In this document: positions 8,626 to 16,002 of the stretch, piece after piece | How positions within the stretch are numbered: the first letter of the stretch is position 1 | Layout of the letters: the number at the start of each line of letters is the position of its first letter | Assembly: GCA_965218935.1 (NCBI GenBank) | Contig: CBDCMH010000004.1 | Coordinates: forward strand, 1 to 64,000 | Source of the DNA: JADFOI01 sp965218935 | GTDB lineage: Bacteria; Acidobacteriota; UBA6911; RPQK01; JADFOI01 | Reading direction: 5' to 3' | Length of the DNA stretch: 64,000 nucleotides | Notes under the pieces: generated by a model | Told to the model about the DNA's origin: nothing | Database searches by the model: none | What the model saw: the letters and a program-made list of their open reading frames with translations, nothing else | Program-made: the position numbers and the translations under genes

Positions 8626-8661
8626 AATCACTCTAGTAAGAAAACATGTGATGCCCGTATT

Positions 8662-8676
8662 GGCACCTGAGGTGCC
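8662..8676. repeat. GGCACCTGAGGTGCC palindrome between gspC and gspD
   Basis: A perfect 15-base dyad in the only sizeable gap (8626-8705) inside the gspC-gspD part of the operon. The same palindrome is the core of the tandem units at 26349-26456, so it is a dispersed repeat. In the transcript it would form a stable hairpin and could change the GspC:GspD ratio. Confidence 0.6.
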
Positions 8677-8705
8677 CCAACTTCCCTAGGCCACGTTCAG
8701 CGACC

Positions 8706-9497
8706 CTAAGGGATCGGAGTCTCGGCAGACATGTTTCGCTGAGTTTCGTCATCTTGCTGAGCTCCCTGGCGACCTGCCTGGGCTGCCCCCTGCCTCCTGG
8801 CCACTCCTGCCTGAGCAGCGCCTCCTTGACCGGAGGAGCCCCCGACAACCGACACTTCAAGACTTGAGCCCTCCTGTTGGTCATCTGCGGTGGTCGTCTG
8901 TACAGCACTGGGAGCAGAACCGACCTGGATCACGGTAACCTTGTCCAGGCTGCGCTGCCCTGCGGCAGGCGGCGGCGTGGCATCGTCCATGTCGATGATC
9001 TCATGGCGATCACCCCAGCGCAGTCTCATGGTCGTCTCCCCGATCTCATCTACCCAGTAGCCTTGCACCAGGTCTCCCACCTCAACGCTTCGCAACTCTC
9101 CAGTCTTCTGTCTCCCCTCGAAAACGGTTACCACCCCCTGCCTTTTACCCCCTGCAGCTGCCACACCGTGGAGCATAGGCCGGGCTGCCCACTTAGGAGG
9201 TGTCTCTACAACCACCGCAGCACCCTGTACCACCTCTCCTACCGCAGATTCCGGACGGCGGTCCTCCTCAAAAAGAGTTCTTTCCGATACCACTGTAAAT
9301 TCAGAAAAACGTCCTGGTCGACCCATCGGCTCCACCGGAGATGGGCTTGGACTTCCCCCATCCCGCTGAGCACTTGAAAAAATTCCTTCCAGACTGCGCT
9401 CCTGCTCGAAGCTCTCCCAGGCAGACCGAAAGCGCCCCGCCAAAATAACGAGCCCCGCAAAGAGCAACAAATTGATCAACACCACTCTTCTTTTCAT
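8706..9497 (-). CDS. gspC: T2SS inner-membrane protein, GspC-like
   Basis: A 263-residue protein with one N-terminal membrane anchor (VVLINLLLFAGLVILAG) and a periplasmic part. Its middle, about residues 95-165 (ARPMLHGVAAAGGKRQGVVT, VEVGDLVQGYWVDEI, TMRLRWGDR), resembles the HR domain of GspC or the related PilP fold, which joins the inner-membrane platform to the secretin. The C-terminus is a low-complexity tail rich in Gly, Gln and Ala. Identity rests on this domain and on its place between gspM and gspD; GspN is a weaker alternative. AGAGAG lies about eight bases before ATG. Confidence 0.65.
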   Translation of the reverse strand: MKRRVVLINLLLFAGLVILAGRFRSAWESFEQERSLEGIFSSAQRDGGSPSPSPVEPMGRPGRFSEFTVVSERTLFEEDRRPESAVGEVVQGAAVVVETPPKWAARPMLHGVAAAGGKRQGVVTVFEGRQKTGELRSVEVGDLVQGYWVDEIGETTMRLRWGDRHEIIDMDDATPPPAAGQRSLDKVTVIQVGSAPSAVQTTTADDQQEGSSLEVSVVGGSSGQGGAAQAGVARRQGAAQAGRQGAQQDDETQRNMSAETPIP

Positions 9498-9527
9498 CTT
9501 ACGTACTCTCTAATGATGCCGGCCAGC

Positions 9528-10106
9528 CTAAGAAAGTCGAATAAAACCGGAAACATTCATGCGGGGCTGAATGCGCACCTCGTTTCGGGAACGGAGGCTA
9601 TTCAAGAAAAAATTCTCCACCAGAAGAAACTTAGGGTGAGCTGACAGAGCGTACAGAAACCCGTTCAACTGCGACATATCGCTTCCCAGGTTAATCTGCA
9701 GGGTGATCTTGACATAGTTCTCACCCACTTCGCGCTCCTGCAACGGATTGCTCCGAGTCACTTGAATACCATTTTGAGCTGCCAGGGTACGAACGATCTC
9801 CTCCAGCTGAACCGTGGCCATGCTGATATCCCTTGCATCCAGCAGCCTTTGACGATACGCATCCACAACCCTGTCCAGCTGAGTGAGCTCCAATCGATAG
9901 TTCTCTTCTTCCTGAAGGACTTGAAGGTATCGGCGCAACAACTGTTCCTTCTCCTCAAGCTCACTTGTCACCCCACTCTTCGCACTATAGAAAGGTAAAG
10001 CAACCCCAAAGACCAGCAGCAGCACGACGCCCACTGCCCCCAGGATGGTCAAAGCTCTCTTATCTCGCTTGGAAAGTTTTCTCATTTTCCAATCTCTTCC
10101 GATCAT
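9528..10106 (-). CDS. gspM: T2SS assembly platform protein GspM
   Basis: A 192-residue bitopic protein. A cytoplasmic start (KLSKRDKRALTI), one membrane helix (ILGAVGVVLLLVFGVALPF), a coiled-coil segment (EEKEQLLRRYLQVLQEEEN) and a ferredoxin-like periplasmic domain are the layout of GspM and PilO. It pairs with GspL. The ATG at 10106 overlaps the gspL stop (ATGA), which supports this start; MRKLSK seven codons on is an alternative. Length fits the family. Confidence 0.8.
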   Translation of the reverse strand: MIGRDWKMRKLSKRDKRALTILGAVGVVLLLVFGVALPFYSAKSGVTSELEEKEQLLRRYLQVLQEEENYRLELTQLDRVVDAYRQRLLDARDISMATVQLEEIVRTLAAQNGIQVTRSNPLQEREVGENYVKITLQINLGSDMSQLNGFLYALSAHPKFLLVENFFLNSLRSRNEVRIQPRMNVSGFIRLS

Positions 10107-11503
10107 TCCCGGAACGTGGCCTCGAAACTGAATTTCTCCCGGCCTGGCTGGGTCCGATCAGGAGTGATATAGCGCGACTCCACGCTTTCCAGATGCTGGG
10201 AATCGAGCAGTGTTTTCAAGAGTGCTGACGCAGAAGTGGAAAATCCAGTCATGCTGATCCGATTGCCCTGAATGTTCAGATTTTGCAGAAAAGAATTCTC
10301 GGGGATTCTTTCCGTCAATTCCTTCAGCACCAAAAGAACCCGCTGTTGCCCTGAGATGAGAGCACGGAGTTCATTCAATTGAGCCTGGCGCTGGTCCCTC
10401 GCTCTCCTGAAATTCATGGTCACATCCACCCGGTGCTGGAGTGCTCCAATTTGAGCTTCAACCTGCCCAAGAAGCTGCCGCTGCTGAAGATACTCTCGAG
10501 TTGTTAGGGCAAGACCCACAATGCCCAATAGCCCGACCAGCAAGAGCGTGGCTACCAGGCTTGGTCTTTCGGCAATCACGCGCTTTTCAGGAGGAATAAG
10601 GTTCAATTTGCCGGGTCGGGACTTGCTGGTTCCCGATATAGCAAGTCCAATGGCGCCCACCCAGCCATTCATATCGGAATCACCCGAGTCTCCGTTCTGT
10701 TTCAGATTCAGATTCTCGGAAAGAAGTTCGCAATCACCAAACTTGGTACGGAAGTCGTCGATGAAATGATCTGCCAAAGGACCACTGAGATAGATCTTCT
10801 CGATTCCCTCATTCGCCAGCTCCAGATGGTCAAAGAACCGCTCCATTTCCTGGATCAATCTTTCAAAGCTCAAATCATTCTGATTGAGCAGTACCTTTTC
10901 CGAGAGGAATTTCTCGGGGCCCCCTACCAGAACAAATTCCACCCCGCTCAAAGCCAGATCCACCACCAAGCAGGGGTTCTTTTGGGGATAGCTGTCCTCG
11001 TGAGCTGAAAAGACATGAAACAACCCCACACTGGAGACACGAATGGCGGCAGGGTAAAGGTTCAGTTCATGGAAAAGATCCAGGCATTCGTCCAAGAAGG
11101 GCTTGGGAACCATGAGGGTCTGAAGAACGATCTTCTTCGTTTCAGCGTCTCTTTCCAGAACGATGTAGTCGCAATAAGATTGTCCCTCTTCAACCGGCTG
11201 AAACTTATCCACCTGAAAGCGCACCACCTGATCCAGATTCTCTTCCACATCCAGGGGCAGCTCGATCTGCCGAATCACCACCTGATCTCGAGGTAGGCCC
11301 AGAATGACATTTTGGCGGTCAAAACCGTTGGCCTCAGCAAATTGTTGAACCCAGGCGTAAAGATCCGAATGGGGTAGTTCCTTATAGTGTTCCACCACCG
11401 CACAACCCTTCAGAACATAATCCTGCAGACCTTTGGCAACAGTGGCAAACACCAGACTGCTCCCTCGAATCTGAACTCCCACAGCGGAATCTAGGTTAAA
11501 CAT
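10103..11503 (-). CDS. gspL: T2SS assembly platform protein GspL (PilM-PilN-like)
   Basis: A 466-residue protein linking the GspE ATPase to the membrane platform. Residues 1 to about 300 form an actin-like cytoplasmic domain (VGVQIRGSSLVFATVAKG, VILGLPRDQVVIRQIELPL, PCLVVDLALSGVEFVLVGG). A membrane helix (SLVATLLLVGLLGIVGLALT) follows, then a periplasmic PilN-like domain with a coiled coil and the end RISMTGFSTSASALLKTLLD. PilM and PilN are two proteins in type IV pilus systems; the joined form is normal for T2SS. It overlaps gspM and starts six bases after the gspK stop. Confidence 0.85.
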   Translation of the reverse strand: MFNLDSAVGVQIRGSSLVFATVAKGLQDYVLKGCAVVEHYKELPHSDLYAWVQQFAEANGFDRQNVILGLPRDQVVIRQIELPLDVEENLDQVVRFQVDKFQPVEEGQSYCDYIVLERDAETKKIVLQTLMVPKPFLDECLDLFHELNLYPAAIRVSSVGLFHVFSAHEDSYPQKNPCLVVDLALSGVEFVLVGGPEKFLSEKVLLNQNDLSFERLIQEMERFFDHLELANEGIEKIYLSGPLADHFIDDFRTKFGDCELLSENLNLKQNGDSGDSDMNGWVGAIGLAISGTSKSRPGKLNLIPPEKRVIAERPSLVATLLLVGLLGIVGLALTTREYLQQRQLLGQVEAQIGALQHRVDVTMNFRRARDQRQAQLNELRALISGQQRVLLVLKELTERIPENSFLQNLNIQGNRISMTGFSTSASALLKTLLDSQHLESVESRYITPDRTQPGREKFSFEATFRE

Positions 11504-11508
11504 CGTTT

Positions 11509-12504
11509 CTACAACTCGATATTGGATTCATTCCAGTACAGTACCGTATAGCCTTTGGGAGAGGTGGGTAGAATTTGAACCACACAGCGGATCCGGTTGA
11601 CCACTTCTGAATCAGGCAAATGCCCATCACTGATCAAAGTATACACATTGGACCGGACGGTCGAGAGAAGCCTGCCCGCCTCCGTAGGAATCCCCGGGAT
11701 CTTCTCCATCACCTCTGTAATATTCAGAAAAGGAGCTTCCTGTCTCATTCCGTAGATGAGATCGGCTGCTTCCCCATCCAATCCTGGAACAGAAGCCAGA
11801 ACAGGGGCAGAAGCTGAATTGACATTGATCCGATTGATGCTGGAAAAGGTGGTTAAGTACTTCTGCAAACCGTAGTACTCGACCTGTTCTCCGCTCTCGG
11901 TTGTTCCTTTGCGACCGTAATAAATTTCCGGGGTGATTCCTCGAACCAGGAGAAGTTCCTCGGGAACATCAAAAGGGCCGTTTTTGGCAAAATGAGGCTC
12001 AGGAAGTGATTGATAATAGTCGCTCTCTGCCCCATTGAGTCGATGCAGCTCATCCCGATCCCTCCAATCTTCTATTGAATCGGTGATCATCTGGGCCTCC
12101 TGTTCCTCCAATCCCACAGCGATTAAGAGATTGTAAAGAAGGTAGTTAGGGGCCAGATTCAGGTTGATTTTCCCCGTCTCGTCAATGATCTGCACGCTGG
12201 CGTTACCCCGCCCCATCGCCAGCTCCACAGAACCGGTGAGAACCGAGGGAAGAGACTGAAAACCTTCCGCTCGTTGTCGCTGAACCTGCGCGAATGCGGC
12301 CTGAGATTCGATCACTTTGTAAATGGCATACTCAATACCGGCACGCGAGAGATAGTAGGATTCTTTTTGATTCACCACATTACGAGCCGCATTGACCTCT
12401 GTGCGAATCGAAGCTGAAAAGGAGACAGCGAGTAAACTCATGGCCACCATGACCCACAGGACCACGATCAAAACTGCACCGGCTTGTCGACGATCTCGTG
12501 TCAT
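11509..12504 (-). CDS. gspK: T2SS minor pseudopilin GspK
   Basis: A 332-residue minor pseudopilin that caps the pseudopilus with GspI and GspJ. The leader MTRDRRQAG is followed by the hydrophobic AVLIVVLWVMVAMSLLAVSF. Later segments (ESYYLSRAGIEYAIYK, IIDETGKINLN, TDSIEDWRDRDELHRLNGAE) are typical of GspK, including its large alpha domain with helix-hairpin-helix-like SINRINVNSASAPVLASVPG. I choose ATG 12504, one base after the gspJ stop; a longer version from 12603 would overlap gspJ heavily and spoil the leader. Confidence 0.9.
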   Translation of the reverse strand: MTRDRRQAGAVLIVVLWVMVAMSLLAVSFSASIRTEVNAARNVVNQKESYYLSRAGIEYAIYKVIESQAAFAQVQRQRAEGFQSLPSVLTGSVELAMGRGNASVQIIDETGKINLNLAPNYLLYNLLIAVGLEEQEAQMITDSIEDWRDRDELHRLNGAESDYYQSLPEPHFAKNGPFDVPEELLLVRGITPEIYYGRKGTTESGEQVEYYGLQKYLTTFSSINRINVNSASAPVLASVPGLDGEAADLIYGMRQEAPFLNITEVMEKIPGIPTEAGRLLSTVRSNVYTLISDGHLPDSEVVNRIRCVVQILPTSPKGYTVLYWNESNIEL

Positions 12505-12505
12505 A

Positions 12506-13315
12506 CTACCGACCTTCAATGAATCGCTGCATTCCCTGTCGGAATTGACCTCCGGTAAAACTGGCATTAATGGGGACAAGAAGGTGCTTCTCGTCATAGT
12601 CAATCCTTATGGCCAGAGGAATGGCCAACAGTTCCTCTCCATTCCAGGAATCAAACCATTCATAACTCTGAGATTGAGGATCGAATCCGTAATATTGAAA
12701 GCTCAAGTCCACAATATCCTCGATCAACGCGAGGGGAGTCTCCGTAGGCGGATCGAGCATGAACATAAAGCTCTCCAGGCCCATGTAGGGAGCCTCGTCA
12801 GCTCCCAGAAAAGTGTTTCCCTGGTCATCCTGGGCGAGTCCGTAGTGAACAACGGTGAGTCCGGGATTTTCCTGCAGCATCAAAGGTGCCACGGTGGCAA
12901 AGGTCACCGCCTCAGAAGTCCCGGAAAATAACGGCATCTGGGCAAAAACGCGCGTTTGTTCCGGCCCCTGTGCATCCGCATCTTGAAGATCCAGGAAAGA
13001 GGCGGAGGGCCGGACCGGAAAAAGCGAACCGATCTGTCGTTTGATCAGATCCTGAAGGACCCGCTCCCGGGCCTCCACGTCCAGACGCTCCTGACTTTTC
13101 TCATAACTATTTAAACTCATCCGAAAGGAGGAGAAGATAAGGCCCGCCATGAGTCCCAAAATGGTGAAAGCCAGCGTGAGTTCCAGGAGAGTAAAACCGG
13201 AGGAGGCTGACCTCCGGAGCGGAGGAGGCTGACCTCCTGACCTCCTGACCTCCTGACCCTTTGACAGCCGACGAGAGGTGGAACCTGGAACCTGGAACCT
13301 GGAACTGGGGCTCAT
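12506..13315 (-). CDS. gspJ: T2SS minor pseudopilin GspJ with a repeat-encoded long leader
   Basis: A 269-residue pseudopilin. The prepilin cleavage site is at G40/F41 in SASSGFTLLELTLAFTILGL, followed by the hydrophobic helix and a beta-rich domain ending in a stretch typical of GspJ (IPLAIRIDYDE). The ATG at 13315 overlaps the gspI stop (ATGA), which supports it as the real start. The leader is then 40 residues, longer than most prepilin leaders. It is coded by two repeat blocks (GGAACCT and AGGTCAGG words at 13201-13308) and reads as Arg/Ser/Gly/Pro-rich low-complexity sequence. A shorter start may be used, but I see no ATG between. Confidence 0.85.
   Translation of the reverse strand: MSPSSRFQVPGSTSRRLSKGQEVRRSGGQPPPLRRSASSGFTLLELTLAFTILGLMAGLIFSSFRMSLNSYEKSQERLDVEARERVLQDLIKRQIGSLFPVRPSASFLDLQDADAQGPEQTRVFAQMPLFSGTSEAVTFATVAPLMLQENPGLTVVHYGLAQDDQGNTFLGADEAPYMGLESFMFMLDPPTETPLALIEDIVDLSFQYYGFDPQSQSYEWFDSWNGEELLAIPLAIRIDYDEKHLLVPINASFTGGQFRQGMQRFIEGR
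13201..13308. repeat. Short tandem repeats inside the gspJ leader region
   Basis: On the plus strand CTGACCTC repeats at 13207-13260 (including GACCTCCTGACCTCCTGACC), followed by GGAACCT repeated about three times at 13281-13306. Both fall within the coding sequence for the GspJ leader. Related CTGACC words occur at 13775-13850, 19675-19720 and 22405-22480. Confidence 0.75.
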
Positions 13316-13773
13316 TGTCCTCTCCCGAAAAGTTGTCTAACGGCGTCAGCCGGCGTCCTGGGCCCGCTCCCCGGTTCACGGGGAACGGTCTTCAAACACA
13401 CCGTTCTGTAGAACTTGCCACGGGCGTCGTTTTTAAAATGCACGTCCACACTCACGCTGAGCAAATTGACTGGCGGCTCGACGATATCGATCGCAAGATT
13501 CTGTTCAGGCTCCTCCCAATCACTGACTTGGGCCGTGTAGGAAAATTCTTCATCCAGATCACCGGAGAAACTTGTCGCTCCCTGAATACTCTCGTCACTA
13601 AGAATCTCATTCATCACATTTTCAGCATGATTCATGGCCTGATGGGCCAGATCAATACGGCGAACGTTCTTGAGTCCTTCCGAGAAGATCTGCATCACCA
13701 CCGATACCGTAACCCCCAGAATAGCCAACGCCACAACGATCTCCAGAAGTGTAAAGCCGTCATTTCGTTTCAT
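13312..13773 (-). CDS. gspI: T2SS minor pseudopilin GspI
   Basis: A 153-residue pseudopilin with the short leader MKRNDG and the class III cleavage site before FTLLEIVVALAILGVTVSVV, with Glu at +5. The remainder (AHQAMNHAENVMNEILSDES and beta strands) fits GspI, which forms the tip complex with GspJ and GspK. It overlaps gspJ by four bases. The 48-base gap to gspH consists of CTGACC/CTAACC repeat words. Confidence 0.88.
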   Translation of the reverse strand: MKRNDGFTLLEIVVALAILGVTVSVVMQIFSEGLKNVRRIDLAHQAMNHAENVMNEILSDESIQGATSFSGDLDEEFSYTAQVSDWEEPEQNLAIDIVEPPVNLLSVSVDVHFKNDARGKFYRTVCLKTVPREPGSGPRTPADAVRQLFGRGQ

Positions 13774-13821
13774 AACTGACCTGACCGCCTAACCACCTGA
13801 CCCGCTAACCCGCTCATCTGG

Positions 13822-14313
13822 TCAGGAGGTCATGGGGTCAGGACTTTCTTTAAGTACCTTGGAAAAGCCCGTAATAGGATCCACCCAGATCTTCATTTCT
13901 CTGCCCGTCTCGGGCTTTAAAGTAAAAAGGGCTCCCGAACTTCTTCCGTTGGCATAAAAATTAATCCTCAAAGGAAATTCTTCCTCCTCGGTATGAACGG
14001 AAACTCCTTCCGGAAAGTCATATTTCCCAATTTCCTGCTCGAACTCGTTGGCAAACACGTAGTAGTCGGAGACGGTCTCATCTTCCTCCTTTTGCAGGAT
14101 CACGCGGAACACTTTTTGTTTGGAGATGGCCTGGGATCGGGCATGTCTCATGCGTGTGATCAAATCCCGCCCGGCAGTTTCAAACTCCAGCCCTCTCAAT
14201 CCTCTTGAAAAGGATGGCATGACGACGCCCGCCGCCAGGGCCACCAACACCAGAATCACGATCAGCTCAAGAAGGCTGAAGCCTTTCTTACTCCCACGAG
14301 CTAAGATCTGCAT
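13822..14313 (-). CDS. gspH: T2SS minor pseudopilin GspH
   Basis: A 163-residue pseudopilin. The leader MQILARGSKKG precedes FSLLELIVILVLVALAAGVV, again with Glu at +5, then the GspH/FimT-type domain (AGRDLITRMRHARSQAISKQ, VFRVILQKEEDE). I start at ATG 14313, which overlaps the end of gspG by 26 bases in another frame; a longer open frame upstream only shadows gspG. The last residues (SPDPMTS) come from a CTGACC-type repeat that continues past the stop, so the repeat has reached into the coding end. Confidence 0.88.
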   Translation of the reverse strand: MQILARGSKKGFSLLELIVILVLVALAAGVVMPSFSRGLRGLEFETAGRDLITRMRHARSQAISKQKVFRVILQKEEDETVSDYYVFANEFEQEIGKYDFPEGVSVHTEEEEFPLRINFYANGRSSGALFTLKPETGREMKIWVDPITGFSKVLKESPDPMTS

Positions 14314-14755
14314 TATCCCCCTCGCCTCCGTCCGTCCCATCGGCGCCATAACTCCAAAGGTCATAGTCCCCGTACTCACCGGGTGAACGGTACTGATACT
14401 CTCGTCCCCACGCATCTTTGGGGACCGTGTTCTTTTCCAGGTAGGGGCCGCTCCAATTCTGGATACCCTGGTCCTCCACCAACACGTGTAACCCTTGACC
14501 TGTGGTGGGATAGTGACCCACATCAAAACGAAACAGGGAGAGCGCATTTCCGAGTTGTTCGATTTGCAGCTTGGCCACCTGGGCTTTGCTCTGTCCCACG
14601 CGGTTCCAAAGTCTCGGCCCAACCACTCCCGCCAAAAGCCCAAGAATGACCAGTACGACAATGAGCTCTATTAAGGAAAACCCTTTTGGGAATTCTTGGG
14701 ACAGTCCCTCTAGGACAGTCTCCGAATTCCCTCTCTCGTTCTTTCTCTCTTCCAT
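14288..14755 (-). CDS. gspG: T2SS major pseudopilin GspG
   Basis: A 155-residue protein, the main subunit of the periplasmic pseudopilus. Cleavage is expected at FPKG before FSLIELIVVLVILGLLAGVV. The mature part has the GspG hallmarks QIEQLGNALSLFRFDVGHYP, TTGQGLHVLVED, WGREYQYRSPGEYGDYDLWS and GADGTDGGEGDNADLSSW, the last part being the calcium-binding end. The start ATG 14755 has AGAGGGAG just upstream. The leader (25 residues before the cleavage Gly) is a little long. Confidence 0.93.
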   Translation of the reverse strand: MEERKNERGNSETVLEGLSQEFPKGFSLIELIVVLVILGLLAGVVGPRLWNRVGQSKAQVAKLQIEQLGNALSLFRFDVGHYPTTGQGLHVLVEDQGIQNWSGPYLEKNTVPKDAWGREYQYRSPGEYGDYDLWSYGADGTDGGEGDNADLSSWE

Positions 14756-14774
14756 TTGCTCCCTCTTTGTTTGT

Positions 14775-15998
14775 TTACAGCGGCACGTCGTTAATGCTGA
14801 AGATGGAGTACAACATGGACACCACCATAACTCCGATAATGAGCCCCATGACCAGAATAATTGCAGGCTCAAACAGGGCAACCAGACGCTTGAGGGATAT
14901 TCTCAGCTCCCGGTCATAGGCTTCAGCAATCTGCAGCAGCATGTCATCCAGCCTTCCCGTTTCCTCCCCGACGGCCAGCAGGTGCAGGGCAAAGGGTGGA
15001 AAGATCTCAGCGTCCCGAATGGGGGCGGCCAGTCCTTCCCCTTTTTTCACCCCCGATTTGATGGATTCCATGGTGGAGGCAATGGCCTGGTTTTCCACAA
15101 TCTCCTTGACGATATTGATGGACTGGATGAGGGGAACCGTGCTGTGGAGCAGAGTCCCCAGGGTACGGCTAAAGCGGCTCACCTCAATCTTTCGAAGGAC
15201 GGAACCCAAGATCGGCAGATTCAACTTCTGTTGATCCCAATTCAAACGCCCCTCTTCGGTCTTGAGACGGGTATGGATCCAATATCCGCCGCCCCCCGCC
15301 ACCAGCAGGATCAGCCACCAGAAACCCGTCAGGAATCCGCTCAATCCCAGAAGTATCTTCATGGGAAGGGGAATCGGGGCTCCCGCGTTTTCAAAGATGA
15401 CGGCGAACTTCGGAATCACAACCGTCACCATAACGATGATGGAAGCCGCGCCCACGAACGTCAGGATACAAGGGTAGATCAGCGCGGAAATCAAGTAACT
15501 GCGCAGCTCCTCCACGTCTTCCAGGTAATCCACCAGGCGATTCAGGATCTGGTCCAGAGCACCTCCGACCTCTCCCGCTCGAACCATATTGACATAGACC
15601 TTGGGGAAAACCTGAGGATAGGCGCTGAGCGCGTCGGAAAGGGCCTTGCCCCCTCTGATCTCCCGGAGAAGCTCGTGGATCACCTCGCTCAGATACTCAT
15701 TTTCCGTCAGATCAGAAAGAACGCTCAGACTGCGATCCAGGGTAAGTCCGGCCTTCACCAGAGTGGACAGCTCCTGAGTGAAGATCAGCAGATCTCTTTG
15801 CGGAACCCTCTTCTTTTGCCAGGGAAGTTGAATCTCTCGACTCAGTAACCCACCAGAACCCTCACCGGAAAACACCTTGATGGGCAGCTGTCCCTGTTCC
15901 TGAAGCCGGGCCAGGACTGCCTCCTGGTCGACCGCCTCCAGGGTTCCCTCAATCACCTTTCCTTCCGGCGACACCGCCTTGTATCGAAAAAAAGCCAT
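14775..15998 (-). CDS. gspF: T2SS inner-membrane platform protein GspF
   Basis: A 407-residue polytopic protein, the normal length. It starts MAFFRYKAVSPEGKVIEGTL, has two related cytoplasmic GspF domains (FTQELSTLVKAGLTLDRSLS; FSRTLGTLLHSTVPLIQSIN) and three membrane segments (YLISALIYPCILTFVGAASI, GFLTGFWWLILLVAGGGGYW and a C-terminal ILVMGLIIGVMVVSMLYSIF). GspF sits at the centre of the assembly platform and contacts GspE and GspL. It lies 4 bases after gspE and 19 bases before gspG. Confidence 0.94.
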   Translation of the reverse strand: MAFFRYKAVSPEGKVIEGTLEAVDQEAVLARLQEQGQLPIKVFSGEGSGGLLSREIQLPWQKKRVPQRDLLIFTQELSTLVKAGLTLDRSLSVLSDLTENEYLSEVIHELLREIRGGKALSDALSAYPQVFPKVYVNMVRAGEVGGALDQILNRLVDYLEDVEELRSYLISALIYPCILTFVGAASIIVMVTVVIPKFAVIFENAGAPIPLPMKILLGLSGFLTGFWWLILLVAGGGGYWIHTRLKTEEGRLNWDQQKLNLPILGSVLRKIEVSRFSRTLGTLLHSTVPLIQSINIVKEIVENQAIASTMESIKSGVKKGEGLAAPIRDAEIFPPFALHLLAVGEETGRLDDMLLQIAEAYDRELRISLKRLVALFEPAIILVMGLIIGVMVVSMLYSIFSINDVPL

Positions 15999-16002
15999 TC
16001 CC

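Noticed and set aside
12505..12603. Longer GspK start at 12603.
   Set aside because: It would overlap gspJ by almost 100 bases and bury the pseudopilin leader.
14314..14661. Longer GspH frame starting at 14661.
   Set aside because: The added residues are an out-of-frame reading of gspG.
14571..15848. A 425-codon open frame on the plus strand.
   Set aside because: It is antisense to gspF and gspG, is rich in His and Gln in the pattern of a reverse-strand shadow, and has no domain.
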